From Bacillota bacterium (GTDB taxonomy: Bacteria > Bacillota > Clostridia > Christensenellales > Pumilibacteraceae), in the NCBI GenBank assembly GCA_009780135.1, contig WRAP01000001.1, positions 186,001 through 250,000 on the forward strand: DNA of 64,000 nt, given 5' to 3'. The position numbers and the translations under genes are program-made. This document shows positions 50,911-61,500 of the stretch, piece by piece. The notes beneath the pieces are model-generated. The model was not told where the DNA came from, searched no databases, and saw only the letters and a list, made by a program, of their open reading frames with translations. How positions within the stretch are numbered: position 1 is the stretch's first letter; each line of letters opens with the position of its first letter.

Positions 50911-51756
50911 ATGAAAACCGCAAAAAACACAACTAAAAGCAAACAAAAAGATATGCTCCGGACAGATTTGGCACTTGAGTTTGGGTTAGAGATAAGTAGC
51001 GAGCTCGAGAATGATATTGTAAAGCAAACTTCTATTTCTATTACAAAAGAACTTTCTAAACAAATTGGCAAGCCAGAGGGCGATTATATTACTATAGAAA
51101 CATCTGCGGTGTTAGACGGCAATAAGCACGAATTTACTAGAGTAGCAGAGGCGATTGCTAATGCGATTAAACGAATGGAGCCTAGTGACAATACGCTGAT
51201 TGTAGGGCTAGGTAATCCCGATATGACGGCCGATAGCTTGGGTAAAAGAGTGCTTAGGCATGTTATGATAACTAGGCATTTGAATAGTGGCGAGAGTGAT
51301 GGGATTCCGAGAATTAGCGGAATTTACCCTAATGTTTTGGGTGTTACCGGGATAGAGAGTTTTGATATTATTAAAGGTGTAGCTAGTAGAAGTAAACCTG
51401 ATAGTATTATCGTTATAGATAGCTTAGCAGGAGCAACTGTTGGGCGGATTGCGAGTGCTTTTCAGGTTAGTAACGCAGGAATTACTCCTGGTAGCGGGAT
51501 TTCTAATCATCGCACAAGACTAGATGAAAAGTCATTAGGTGTGCCAGTTATTTCGGTGGGTGTACCGCTTGTAGTATATGCTAGTACGATTATTTCGGAT
51601 GCGTTTGGTGGAAACGCAAGTTCTTATGATAAATCAATAGGTAATATGGTTGTAACTCCAAAAGATATAGATATATTTGTTACAGATTGTGCACATATTA
51701 TTGCTCGGGCTATAAATATAGCTTTTTTTGATACCGATTTTGATGGTTTGATGTAA
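50911..51756 (+). CDS. gpr: Germination protease (GPR)
   Basis: This 281-residue protease degrades small acid-soluble spore proteins when spores germinate. The autoprocessing motif LRTDLALE is at 16-23, and the blocks VGLGNPDMTADSLG, GIYPNVLGVTGIES and IDSLAGATVGRIASAFQVS are characteristic. The start at 50911 gives a 15-residue propeptide like that of the family, although an in-frame ATG at 50887 is possible. It is shorter than the usual 320-370 residues. Neither start has a clear ribosome site. Its presence is the main evidence that the organism forms endospores. Confidence 0.95.
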   Translation: MKTAKNTTKSKQKDMLRTDLALEFGLEISSELENDIVKQTSISITKELSKQIGKPEGDYITIETSAVLDGNKHEFTRVAEAIANAIKRMEPSDNTLIVGLGNPDMTADSLGKRVLRHVMITRHLNSGESDGIPRISGIYPNVLGVTGIESFDIIKGVASRSKPDSIIVIDSLAGATVGRIASAFQVSNAGITPGSGISNHRTRLDEKSLGVPVISVGVPLVVYASTIISDAFGGNASSYDKSIGNMVVTPKDIDIFVTDCAHIIARAINIAFFDTDFDGLM

Positions 51757-51781
51757 AAGTATTATAAAACGATTTTTTTGG

Positions 51782-51810
51782 TTGTAGAAGTTTTTGTATT
51801 GGTGTATAAT
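51782..51810 (+). promoter_or_regulatory. Promoter placed for a near-leaderless mRNA
   Basis: TTGTAG at 51782-51787, a 17-base spacer and perfect TATAAT at 51805-51810. A start seven or eight bases past the -10 falls at 51817-51818, one or two bases before the ATG at 51819. There is no ribosome binding site. Confidence 0.5.
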
Positions 51811-51818
51811 TGATTGGT

Positions 51819-52970
51819 ATGGCAAATGCTTCGGACAATAATGAAAAAGAAAAGCAAGAGAATTCGGTCGATTTAGAACAGCTTTTTAATGGCTCAAGAG
51901 TTAGATATTTTTGGGTAATTTTTAGGGCAAGGCTTGGTATGCTGATAACAATTAGTGCATTGCTTGCTGTTTTTAGCTTGCCGACTGCTACTATAATAGG
52001 ACTTTTTACTATGATGAGAAACGGCATTATAGGTAATCAGCCGTTTTCTAGCAATTTAGGAACTGGATTTCCTATTATTTTGGACCCGGCAACTCGTTCT
52101 TATTGGTATGTGTTTATGCAAAACTTTAATATGATAATTTTTGTTACTGCCAGCATGCCTATACTTTTATTAGGTATGGCAGGAGCATTTTATACAGTGA
52201 AATTTGTAGCAAGGGGGCAGGTTGTGCCTGTAGCTAAAACATTTTTAATCGGCATTAAAAAATGCTTTTTTCCGTTTTTAATAGCTTCTCCCGTTATAGC
52301 AGGAATATTTTTTGCGATAACTGCAGGCATAATAGGCTTTGACTATTTTTGGCAAGATTTAGTAGCACTAAAAATAATATTGCTTATATTATTAGGTTTA
52401 ATGGCCTTGGTTTTAATGTTTATGCTGTTTTTTTATATAACAATGGGTGTAACATATAAATTAAATCCATTTAGAATAACAGTAAACAGCATCAAGATGG
52501 CATTTAATTCAAAATTATTAGTGCGTCATTTTATAATTTTAGCAATATCGGCAGTTCCGATTACTATTGCAGTGCTTTTATTTAGAATGCAATTAGGGAT
52601 TATTTTAGGTTCGTTATTTACAGTGATACTAGCATTCCCTATTATAACGCTACTTTGGACGCTTTATGCAGATTGGGTTTATAAAAATGTTATGGCGCCA
52701 ACAGTTGCTAAAAAGGATTGGCTACAACGAACAGTAGATGTTAAAAAGAAAAGTGTAGTTGTAGAAACTGTGGCAGACGATAAAATAAAAGAAGCAGTTA
52801 ATAGTTTTGACAACTTTGGTTCAGATTTTTTGCCCGATGATGAGGATGACAATGAAGATGAAATGATAGAAGTAAAAGACGGCGATATAGAAGTAGAAGA
52901 AAGATTAGAAAAGCAAAAGAATAACAACAAAAAACAAAACAACAAAAAATATTCATTTAACAAAAAATAG
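51819..52970 (+). CDS. Multi-span membrane protein with acidic/Asn-Lys tail
   Basis: This 383-residue protein has about six spans between 30 and 290, including two hairpin pairs near 165-215, then a 90-residue soluble tail. The tail passes from an Asp/Glu-rich stretch (PDDEDDNEDEM) to an Asn/Lys-rich end. The start at 51819 is preferred to the TTG at 51810 because the -10 element ends at 51810. The general plan recalls the YesL/DUF624 group of membrane proteins, without decisive motifs. Confidence 0.65.
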   Translation: MANASDNNEKEKQENSVDLEQLFNGSRVRYFWVIFRARLGMLITISALLAVFSLPTATIIGLFTMMRNGIIGNQPFSSNLGTGFPIILDPATRSYWYVFMQNFNMIIFVTASMPILLLGMAGAFYTVKFVARGQVVPVAKTFLIGIKKCFFPFLIASPVIAGIFFAITAGIIGFDYFWQDLVALKIILLILLGLMALVLMFMLFFYITMGVTYKLNPFRITVNSIKMAFNSKLLVRHFIILAISAVPITIAVLLFRMQLGIILGSLFTVILAFPIITLLWTLYADWVYKNVMAPTVAKKDWLQRTVDVKKKSVVVETVADDKIKEAVNSFDNFGSDFLPDDEDDNEDEMIEVKDGDIEVEERLEKQKNNNKKQNNKKYSFNKK

Positions 52971-53139
52971 TTGGATAAAAAATAATTATCCGAATACACA
53001 ATTGCAAGATAGAAATTATTTTTGATTTTATTAGTGCTTATTATTTTATAAATAAAAGTCAATATTTGTATATTGTAATTTAATATAAATGCAAGTTTGT
53101 TTTTACATAAGTACAAGCAGATAAATCATAGAATTAACA

Positions 53140-54807
53140 ATGGCAAATAAAATTACTAAATTTAGCATAGATACGGATTATTTTTTTAAAAAAGCGTTAG
53201 AAAAAAGCGAAAACGGCGATTTGGTTGGTGCACTAGAGCTACTTAGACATCTTCAAAATAATATTTTATATAAACCTAAAATTGATAAGGATGTAGACAT
53301 AAGGCTAGAGATTGCAGATGTATTTATGCAAATGGGGCTTATTAATGAGGCATTTAGAGAGTTACTAAAATTATCTGGCTTAGACTATTATTTAGACGAG
53401 GTTTTTTTTGGTCTTATAAAATGCAGCACATTAAAAGAAAACCCACTTCATGCGAGTTATTATATAAAATTAGGTTTAGAAAAAGGATATTTTGATGACG
53501 AGGACGATGAAGATAGTTTTGATTTAAATTTTTTACAAGAAATGATTCGACCGTATCCTAAAAGAAAATTCGAAGTGCTTTCGCCTCAAGATAATTCTAG
53601 GATAGTAGATATGGCAAAAAATTTGCTGTATAGTATGGATACAGCTTTGGCAAGAGAAATGCTAACAAATATCCCGAGTGATTCGCATCAATACATAGAA
53701 GCAATGAACTATTTAGCTGTATTAGAAATTAGTGAGGGTAGAGCTAGCGAGGGGATAGCTTTATGCGATAAGATTTTAGCACTAAAACTCGATGATATTT
53801 ATGCAATTACTACAAAAATAGCAGGACTTCATTATTTAAAAAGGTATGCCGAAAGAGATGAGTTAATAGGATATTTAGATGAGTTTGATATAGATACTTG
53901 GGCAGATGTTAGTAAAATCGCACTTATGTTTTGCCAAATAAACAACTCAAGCTTAGCATTTAAATATTTAGAACGATGTCTAAAATTCATGCCGTACGAG
54001 AGAGAATTTTTGGTATTAAAAATGTTGGCATCGGCAAATTTAGGTAATAAAAAAATAGCTAAAGACACTGCGGTGTTACTGCTTAATATTTATCCTGACG
54101 ATAGCGTTGCATTATATTACGCTAAAGATATAGATATTGCAGATAGCGATAAAGCTTATAATTTAATTCCAGAATTGCCCCAGCACATTAGGATGCTTTA
54201 TTCTAAATTGTTAGACGATAGTTTTATTAGGGCAGAATCTAGTAACGATTTTGTGGCTGAGATACAAAACAATCCTCAACTAAAACAGGCGGCAAAGTAT
54301 GCTATGCAAACTAATAACTCTGCAATAGCTGGCAAACTAGGAGCATTTTTGGCGAGTAGTAGTAATGGGATAGAGCTTGTAAGAGATTATCTATCGGATA
54401 TAAATTTTCCTGTAGGTGCCAAAAAAGAGATATTTGTTTCGCTTGTTAAAAAGGTAGTTAGTAAAAAACTTCATATTATATTAGGACATCAGATTTTATG
54501 GCATAAAATAAAAGTACCTACTAATATTAAGGATAGTATGTTGAAAAATGCTTATGCCGAGGTTTATGGCACAATGCTTTTTTTAACTGAATTAGAGCCT
54601 AAAAAACTAATAAAAGAAGCAAATGCAATGCTTGCCGTTCTAGAAAAAAACGGCATCACTGTCATTGATTTTAATGATAATGCCGTTGCTTCTGTGCTAG
54701 CGAAAAGAGTAAGTAACCATAAACTCTTCAGCACAACTAATTCCATTTGTGATGTTTTCGGTATTACCGTGGAAGAATTTGAAAAAGCAGAAGATGTATT
54801 CAGCTAA
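53140..54807 (+). CDS. Helical repeat (TPR-like) protein
   Basis: This 555-residue cytoplasmic protein is all helical, with TPR-like pairs: near 12-40 (FFKKALEKSENGDLVGALELL), 53-80, 190-225 (ALCDKILALKLDDIYA) and 270-320 (AFKYLERCLKFMPYE). An acidic patch DDEDDEDS lies near 122-129. The C-terminal 150 residues are not repeat-like. TPR proteins serve as scaffolds; the partner is unknown. There is no ribosome binding site before the ATG. It converges on rqcH. Confidence 0.65.
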   Translation: MANKITKFSIDTDYFFKKALEKSENGDLVGALELLRHLQNNILYKPKIDKDVDIRLEIADVFMQMGLINEAFRELLKLSGLDYYLDEVFFGLIKCSTLKENPLHASYYIKLGLEKGYFDDEDDEDSFDLNFLQEMIRPYPKRKFEVLSPQDNSRIVDMAKNLLYSMDTALAREMLTNIPSDSHQYIEAMNYLAVLEISEGRASEGIALCDKILALKLDDIYAITTKIAGLHYLKRYAERDELIGYLDEFDIDTWADVSKIALMFCQINNSSLAFKYLERCLKFMPYEREFLVLKMLASANLGNKKIAKDTAVLLLNIYPDDSVALYYAKDIDIADSDKAYNLIPELPQHIRMLYSKLLDDSFIRAESSNDFVAEIQNNPQLKQAAKYAMQTNNSAIAGKLGAFLASSSNGIELVRDYLSDINFPVGAKKEIFVSLVKKVVSKKLHIILGHQILWHKIKVPTNIKDSMLKNAYAEVYGTMLFLTELEPKKLIKEANAMLAVLEKNGITVIDFNDNAVASVLAKRVSNHKLFSTTNSICDVFGITVEEFEKAEDVFS

Positions 54808-54824
54808 GACCATTTGTCTTTTTT
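54806..54824 (+). terminator. Short terminator after the TPR-like gene
   Basis: AAGAC and GTCTT form a five-base stem that overlaps the stop codon and is followed by six T. The short stem makes efficiency uncertain. Confidence 0.4.
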
Positions 54825-54834
54825 ACAAAATTAT

Positions 54835-56568
54835 TTATTCTGGCTTTATCCAGATAGTTTTTTGATTGGTGTAGGTTACTTTACCTGCTTTGCTTCCTTT
54901 TGGTTTAGAAACAAATTTTATAAATGTATAATCGATTGGCACAGTCTCTGATAGCTTTGCTTTTGAGTGTTTAGCACACACACCACCTGCAAATTCTAAA
55001 ACCTTATCAGAAGGCATTATTTTTTTAGGGTTTATAATAACGGTGTGCGAGCCGTGAAAATCTTTGGGATGTAGCCAAATGTCTTCGGGAGAGGCGGTTT
55101 TAACTAATGCATCGTTTTGTAAATTATTTTTGCCAGTTAAAATAATATAGCCCATAAATTCTGTGCGTTTAGCGGATGCGACTAATATTTCTCTATCAGT
55201 TTTTGGCTTTTGCTTATCTTTCTTTTTTGAGTTTTTGGTGGTTTGCTTGGTTTGATTTCCTAAACCCTCATTAGCTAGTTCCTCGCTAATGTAGCTTAAA
55301 TCATCTAAGATTTCAGCAGTTTCTATAGCGTTTGCCACGCTTTCTAAATATTCAATTTCACTTCTTGTTTGCTCTAGTTGCGGAACTAATGCCTCTAGTG
55401 TTTTTTTGGCTTTACGATATTTTTTGAAATAACTCTCAGCTTGTTTACTAGGTGAAATATCGCTAGTTAATTCTATAATCATTTTGCTAACAGGATCGGT
55501 GTAGTAATTATCAACCTCGATTTTAGTATTGTTTTTAGTAATTTTATATAGATTTGCTATAAGTAGTTCACCCTTGATTTTATTATCGTCTGCATTTTCT
55601 GCTTCAACTTGTCGTTCTAGTAAAATAGCTAATCGTTTTTCAGATCTATTAAGTGCCGTTTTTACTATTTGACTAAGTCGTCTAGCTTCAAGATTGAATT
55701 TTGCTTTTTCGGATTTATTACCATAAAAGCCATCTATAGCTTCAAGTAGAGTAGCGGTTTTTGTTGGATTTTCTTGCGATTCGGTTAAGTGCAAATATGG
55801 TCTAAAGTAAAAATCATTTTTGCTAAAAACAGGTAAGTGGTTGGTCGGATTGGCAAAGTTAGTAAAAGCAGAAGTTAATAGTTCTTGATTTTTTTTATTT
55901 AAAACAATAGGGGATTGTTTGCCAAAAGCTGTATAAATAATTTCCTTAATGCTACTAGGAGCAAGTCCGAAAACTCGCTTTTGTAAAAACGAACTTAAAC
56001 TTTCGCCCTCAAATTCAGATAGTATTGTTATCAAGGCATCCACATCAAACGGATTTATTTTATCCTCTTGCGGTGGAGCTAATACATACGGCAATCCTGG
56101 CAAAACCTGTCTTTTAGATGATAAATCCAGTGGAATATGCTTAAAACTCTCTTGAATTTTACCCATATCATTAAGCAAAATTAAATTTGAATGTTTGCCC
56201 ATAAGCTCCGCTACAAGCGTAAACTTTTTGAGAACTCCCAACTCGCTTTTTGCCAAGAACTCTATATTTATAATCCTTTCGTTATCTATACAATCAATCC
56301 GCTCAATACTCGCTCCAATCAAATGTTTTTTAAGATGCGTAATAAAAACAGGTACGCTGGATAATTCTTGCCGTTCGCCCGCCGTTAGCCTGATATGAGT
56401 GTTTTCGGGGTTAATACTAATATATAACCCGTGTGTTTTATGATTAGCATAAATAGCAAAGCGTACTGCTCCAAAGCTAGGGGCGGTAATCTTATCAATC
56501 CGACCGCCTACGAGAGTTTCGTTTAACTCGCTAGCGACTATTTTAATATGAAGTGCATCTAATGGCAT
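54835..56568 (-). CDS. rqcH: Ribosome quality control protein RqcH (NFACT family)
   Basis: This 577-residue protein binds stalled 50S subunits and recruits tRNA-Ala to add C-terminal Ala tails. The NFACT-N domain opens with MPLDALHIKIVASEL and includes ELMGKHSNLIL; a coiled-coil middle section follows (about 290-440). The NFACT-R domain carries DIWLHPKDFHGSHTVI and ends near the C-terminus with YTNQKTIWIKP. It was formerly annotated as a fibronectin-binding protein (FbpA). No ribosome site precedes its ATG; the upstream gene ends 31 bases before it, so it is probably in the dapL operon. Confidence 0.93.
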   Translation of the reverse strand: MPLDALHIKIVASELNETLVGGRIDKITAPSFGAVRFAIYANHKTHGLYISINPENTHIRLTAGERQELSSVPVFITHLKKHLIGASIERIDCIDNERIINIEFLAKSELGVLKKFTLVAELMGKHSNLILLNDMGKIQESFKHIPLDLSSKRQVLPGLPYVLAPPQEDKINPFDVDALITILSEFEGESLSSFLQKRVFGLAPSSIKEIIYTAFGKQSPIVLNKKNQELLTSAFTNFANPTNHLPVFSKNDFYFRPYLHLTESQENPTKTATLLEAIDGFYGNKSEKAKFNLEARRLSQIVKTALNRSEKRLAILLERQVEAENADDNKIKGELLIANLYKITKNNTKIEVDNYYTDPVSKMIIELTSDISPSKQAESYFKKYRKAKKTLEALVPQLEQTRSEIEYLESVANAIETAEILDDLSYISEELANEGLGNQTKQTTKNSKKKDKQKPKTDREILVASAKRTEFMGYIILTGKNNLQNDALVKTASPEDIWLHPKDFHGSHTVIINPKKIMPSDKVLEFAGGVCAKHSKAKLSETVPIDYTFIKFVSKPKGSKAGKVTYTNQKTIWIKPE

Positions 56569-56599
56569 TATTAGAGAGTTCGTTGGCAGAATATTGCCT

Positions 56600-57208
56600 C
56601 TACATTTCGTTATAATTTTTGTTTATTATATAGCTATTTAGTTCGCCATTTTCTAGCTTAAAAACACTTCCTTTAGGTTGTCTAATAATAAACATCCAAA
56701 TAAATATATTTGGAGCAACCAGCAAAACCAAAAACACTAGTGCTAAATATGTAAGAGGATTCCAAAAGAATACACTTAATAAGATAACGGCTATAAGGGC
56801 TATCAAAAAGAATAAATCGCCAACTAAATAAATCGTTTTAGAAATTGGATTTTCGTATGTTATTTCTATTATTAACCCTAGTAGCAATCCACATTTACCA
56901 CCACCAAAGCTCTTTAAAATGATTAGTCTAAAAAGCATACCTATAAGCATAACTGCTAGACCTATACCGATACCGCCAAGAGCTAACAGCATATAATTAA
57001 CAAAGTTTTCATGTACTGTATCATTTTGAATAGAGAATAAATCAAATACAAAAAACAGCCCTACAAATCCGCCAATTAAAATAATTCCTACAAAAATATT
57101 GGCTAATATCGAAAATAGGCTACTACTTTTTAACGAAAAGCTGTTTTGCTTAATGTATTCTGAATATTGTTCTAGCGGTTGATTGTTTTCTTGATTGTAT
57201 GGTTGCAT
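56600..57208 (-). CDS. Four-span membrane protein, unknown
   Basis: This 202-residue protein has a polar, Gln/Asn-rich N-terminus (1-30) and four spans (about 32-55, 68-92, 125-146, 148-172). AGGAG precedes the ATG. It lies ten bases after dapL, so the two are co-transcribed. No family is recognised. Confidence 0.65.
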   Translation of the reverse strand: MQPYNQENNQPLEQYSEYIKQNSFSLKSSSLFSILANIFVGIILIGGFVGLFFVFDLFSIQNDTVHENFVNYMLLALGGIGIGLAVMLIGMLFRLIILKSFGGGKCGLLLGLIIEITYENPISKTIYLVGDLFFLIALIAVILLSVFFWNPLTYLALVFLVLLVAPNIFIWMFIIRQPKGSVFKLENGELNSYIINKNYNEM

Positions 57209-57218
57209 ATTTTTGCTC

Positions 57219-58406
57219 CTATTTTAAGATTTGTTTTAACCTCTCCATAGCTTCAATAACATTTTCTCGTTGTCCAAAAGCACTAAATCTAAAATGACCT
57301 TCGCCACTAGCACCAAAGCCAGCACCGGGGGTACCTACAATTTGGGCTTTTTCTAAAAGCATATCAAAGAATGCCCAACTATCGTTACTGTTAGGAATTT
57401 TTAACCAAATATATGGCGAGTTATTTCCGCCCGTATAGGCGATACCTAATTCATCAAGAGTGCTAGCGATAATTTTAGCGTTACCTAAATAATACTCAAT
57501 ATCTTTAGTGATTTGAGCTAACCCTTCGTCACTAAATACTGCTTCAGCACCTCGTTGTACTACATACGATACACCATTAAATTTTGTAGTTTGTCGGCGT
57601 AGCCATAATTTATTTATACTAATATCGCCATTTTTTAACGCATTTGGCACAACTGTATAACCGCATCTAGTTCCCGTAAACCCTGCTGTTTTAGATAAAG
57701 AACAAAATTCTATGGCGCAATCAGCCGCACCCTTGATTTCAAAAATGCTAGTCGGTAGAGTTTTATCCGTTACAAAAGCCTCGTAAGCGCTGTCAAACAG
57801 TATAACTGCATTATGCTTTTTAGCATATGACACCCATTCGGCTAATTGTGCTTTAGTATACACCGCACCCGTTGGATTGTTAGGGGAGCATAAATAAATT
57901 ATATCCGCTTTTGTTTTATTTAACTCAATCGGCATAGGCAAAAATCCGTTACCCAAATTGCCATTCATAAACACAATTTTGCGTCCGTGCATAATGTTAG
58001 TGTCAACATATACAGGATAAACAGGGTCGGGGATAAGCACCGCATTTTCAGTGCCAAAAATATCTAAAATGTTACCTAAGTCGCTTTTAGCTCCGTCGCC
58101 GATAAAGATTTCGTTAAGCTCTAACGGAACACCTTTTTTAGCATAGTAACCCTTAACTGCAGTTTGCAAAAATCCGTACCCTTGCTCGTCGCCGTAGCCC
58201 TTAAAGGTTTCGGCTTTGCTCATATCGACTACTGCATTTTGCATAGCAGAAATTACCGCCGGCACAAGCGGGCGAGTAACATCGCCAATGCCCATACGAA
58301 TGATTTTAGCGTTAGGATTTTGGCTAGAGTATTCCCGCACTTTTTTAGCAATAGTGCTAAATAAATAGCTGTCTTTTAAGTTTAAGTAGTTGTTATTTAT
58401 TGTCAT
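57219..58406 (-). CDS. dapL: LL-diaminopimelate aminotransferase
   Basis: This 395-residue PLP enzyme converts tetrahydrodipicolinate directly to LL-diaminopimelate, bypassing the succinylase or acetylase steps of lysine and peptidoglycan synthesis. The motifs are MGIGDVTRPL near 38-47, SPNNPTG at 174-180, and the PLP lysine Lys239 in SLSKTAGFTGTRCG. The family start (YLNLKDSYLFSTIAKK) fixes the ATG at 58406; the TTG at 58418 is less likely. Its product is the substrate of DapF, which is encoded immediately upstream as the C-terminal part of the carB fusion. Confidence 0.95.
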   Translation of the reverse strand: MTINNNYLNLKDSYLFSTIAKKVREYSSQNPNAKIIRMGIGDVTRPLVPAVISAMQNAVVDMSKAETFKGYGDEQGYGFLQTAVKGYYAKKGVPLELNEIFIGDGAKSDLGNILDIFGTENAVLIPDPVYPVYVDTNIMHGRKIVFMNGNLGNGFLPMPIELNKTKADIIYLCSPNNPTGAVYTKAQLAEWVSYAKKHNAVILFDSAYEAFVTDKTLPTSIFEIKGAADCAIEFCSLSKTAGFTGTRCGYTVVPNALKNGDISINKLWLRRQTTKFNGVSYVVQRGAEAVFSDEGLAQITKDIEYYLGNAKIIASTLDELGIAYTGGNNSPYIWLKIPNSNDSWAFFDMLLEKAQIVGTPGAGFGASGEGHFRFSAFGQRENVIEAMERLKQILK

Positions 58407-58522
58407 AATATAAAGCAATCTAATATCGCCAACAAGATAAATATATACTAAAATTCTAAATTAAGCAACTTTTAATTAAGCAAAAGTTTCAAAGTAAATA
58501 TTGGCTTGAAAATCTTGGAAGT

Positions 58523-58570
58523 AACACCTAAAACACCCTTGCAAACAATTACAAGGGTGTTTTAGGTGTT
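58523..58570. terminator. Long hairpin between carB-dapF and dapL
   Basis: A 19-base perfect stem (AACACCTAAAACACCCTTG and its complement) with a ten-base loop lies between the end of carB-dapF and dapL. Inside it a shorter stem, CACCCTTG/CAAGGGTG, followed by TTTT can terminate in either direction. The direct repeat of ACACC within each arm allows two registers. Confidence 0.65.
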
Positions 58571-58589
58571 TTATAAGATGTATTATTGA

Positions 58590-61500
58590 TTAAATCTCAA
58601 CCTGACCTTCGTATACCTTAGATGCTCCGCCGGTCATATAGACATTATTAAAGTCATTACAGCAGATTTTTAATATACCGCCCGGTAATTCAATTAGAAT
58701 ATCTCTAGACTTATCGCAGTGTCCGTTTAGTACGCTGGCTACGGCAACAGCACAAGCACCTGTTCCGCAAGCTTTGGTTTCGCCACTGCCACGCTCCCAT
58801 ACACGCATTTTTAGGCGGTTTTTGCCGACGATCTCCACAAATTCGGTGTTTACTCGCTCGGGGAATAATTCGTTATATTCAAACAGAGGTCCAACCTTTT
58901 CTAAATTGATTTTAGCAACATTATCTACAAAAATAACGGCATGAGGATTACCCATAGAAACGGTAGTAATATTATATTCTTTACCTCCAACCTCGATTGT
59001 TTTATTTATAACAGCACCGTCTTTATTAGCTTTTAACCTAACGGGGATTTTTTCTGGCGATAAATCTGCTTTACCCATATTAACCTTTACGCTACTAACA
59101 ATTCCGTTTTTAGTAATTAAATCTAATTCCTTAATACCTGCAAGCGTTTCGATTGTAATATCAGTTTTTTTCACGATGCCTTTGTTATAAAGATATGCAC
59201 CAACACATCTAATTGCATTTCCGCACATATTACTCTCGCTACCATCTAAGTTATACATACGCATTTTAGCATCGGCAACCTCGCTTTTAGCAATAAGTAC
59301 AACACCGTCACCACCGATACCTGTGTTTCTGTCGCTAAGCGTAACAGCTAAGCTTTCTGGTCCGTTAATCCATTTTCCGTCTAGGCAGTCGATATAAATA
59401 TAGTCGTTGCCAAGTCCGTGCATTTTTGTAAATGGTAATTTTAGACGCTCTGTACGCATTTGGTTGATGTCTACTAGTTCGGTATTAAATTCGCTAAAAT
59501 TACTAAGCATACTGTTGGCAAGTGCGGTAGCAGTATCAATGCTGGTTAAGCATGGAATACCCAACATAACTGCTTTACGGCGGATTTTAACATCATCAAG
59601 GAGTGGGTCTCTACCACGCTCGCTTGTAGAAATTACATACTGCACCTTGCCACTTTGAAGTAAATTTTCAGTATTATTTTTTGGACAGTCTTTAATTTTT
59701 TCTACTACTTTAGCGGTAATTCCTTTTTCCTTAAGGAAATTAGCCGTGCCCTTAGTTGAGTAGATTGTAAAGCCTAGCTTTATGAATTTTTCGGCTAGGT
59801 TTACAATTTCTGGCTTGTCGCTATCTCTAACAGAGATAAATACACCACCGTCCCGTTGTTTTTTCATTTTGTAGCCTGCGGCCAGTAATCCCTTATAAAG
59901 TGCTTCCTCTAAATTTTTACCAATACCCAAAACCTCGCCTGTACTTTTCATTTCGGGACCTAAGTGAGTGTCTAATCCAACTAATTTTTCAAAGCTAAAT
60001 ACTGGCACCTTAACGGCAGTATACGGCGGGACTTTTGCAAAGCCTGACTTATAGCCTAAATCCTTTAATTTTTCGCCTACGCTAACACGAGTAGCCAGTT
60101 CGCACATCGGTATGCCTGTAACCTTGCTGATGTACGGTACAGTACGGCTAGCTCTAGGGTTAACCTCTATAACATAAATTTCGCCCTCGTATAGCACATA
60201 TTGAATATTAAGTAGCCCACGAACATCTAAAGCATTGCAAATCTTCTTAGTTAAATCATAAATGCGTTGCGAAAGTCTGTCGTCAACATTCGGCGGGGGA
60301 TATACTGCAATACTATCGCCACTATGAACACCAGTCCTTTCAACATGTTCCATAATGCCAGGTAGCAGAATATCATTTCCATCGCAAATTGCATCAACTT
60401 CAATCTCTTGACCCATAAGATATTTATCAATTAAAATCGGATTATCCTGTGTTTTTCTAAGGATAATTTCCATATATTCAGCAACATCCTTTTGGTTAAA
60501 TGCAATAATCATATTTTGACCGCCAAGCACATAGCTTGGTCGCATAAGTACAGGAAAGCCTAGTTTTTTGGCAGATTCTAAGGCTTCCTCTAGTGTTTTA
60601 ATCGCATAACCTTTAGGGCGTTTTATATCTAATCTTTCTAATAAATCCTCAAACCTCTCTCTATCTTCGCAGGTATCGATAATATCAGCACTTGTGCCGA
60701 TTATGTTTACGCCTCTTTGTGCTAACTTATTAGCTAATTTAATAGCAGTGCCGCCACCGAAAGCACAAATTACACCGATAGGCTTTTCTATCTCGATGAT
60801 ACGCATAACATCCTCAATATAAAGTGGTTCAAAATATAATCTATCGGCAGTATCGAAATCTGTAGAAACAGTTTCGGGATTGTTGTTTATAACAATAACC
60901 TCGTAACCCATTTTTTTAAGAGTCCATACGCTATGTACGCAAGCATAGTCAAATTCGATGCCTTGACCAATACGAATAGGACCACTACCTAAAACGACAA
61001 TGCGTTTCTTTTTAGATTTTGCTATAAAGGGGAGAGCTTCATTTTCGGTGCCTTGTGTTATAGAGTAGAAATACGGAGTTTTAGCTTCAAACTCAGCGGC
61101 ACAGGTGTCTACCATTTTATAGATTAGTTTATCGGTTTGAGGCAATTCTGTTTCAAACTTTACCTTTTTATTCGGAGTATGTATGGCAGGATTGCTTTTT
61201 TCGGTTAAATCTGCATCTAAAATACGCTTTAAAGCATGTAGAAACCATCTATCAATTTTAGTAATCTCGAAAAGTTGGTCTATGGTTAAGCCTCGTTTCA
61301 TGGCCTCATAAACAGCAAATAATCTTTCGTCTGTAGCTTTAACCATCATAGTATGCAGTTGTTCATTGCTCACTTTGGCTAATTTAGGCATATTCAAATC
61401 GGTTAGTCCTAATTCGGCTCCTCTAACCGCTTTAAGTAAAGCCTCCTCAAAAGTATCGGCAATGCTCATAACTTCGCCTGTAGCTTTCATTTGAGTGCCT

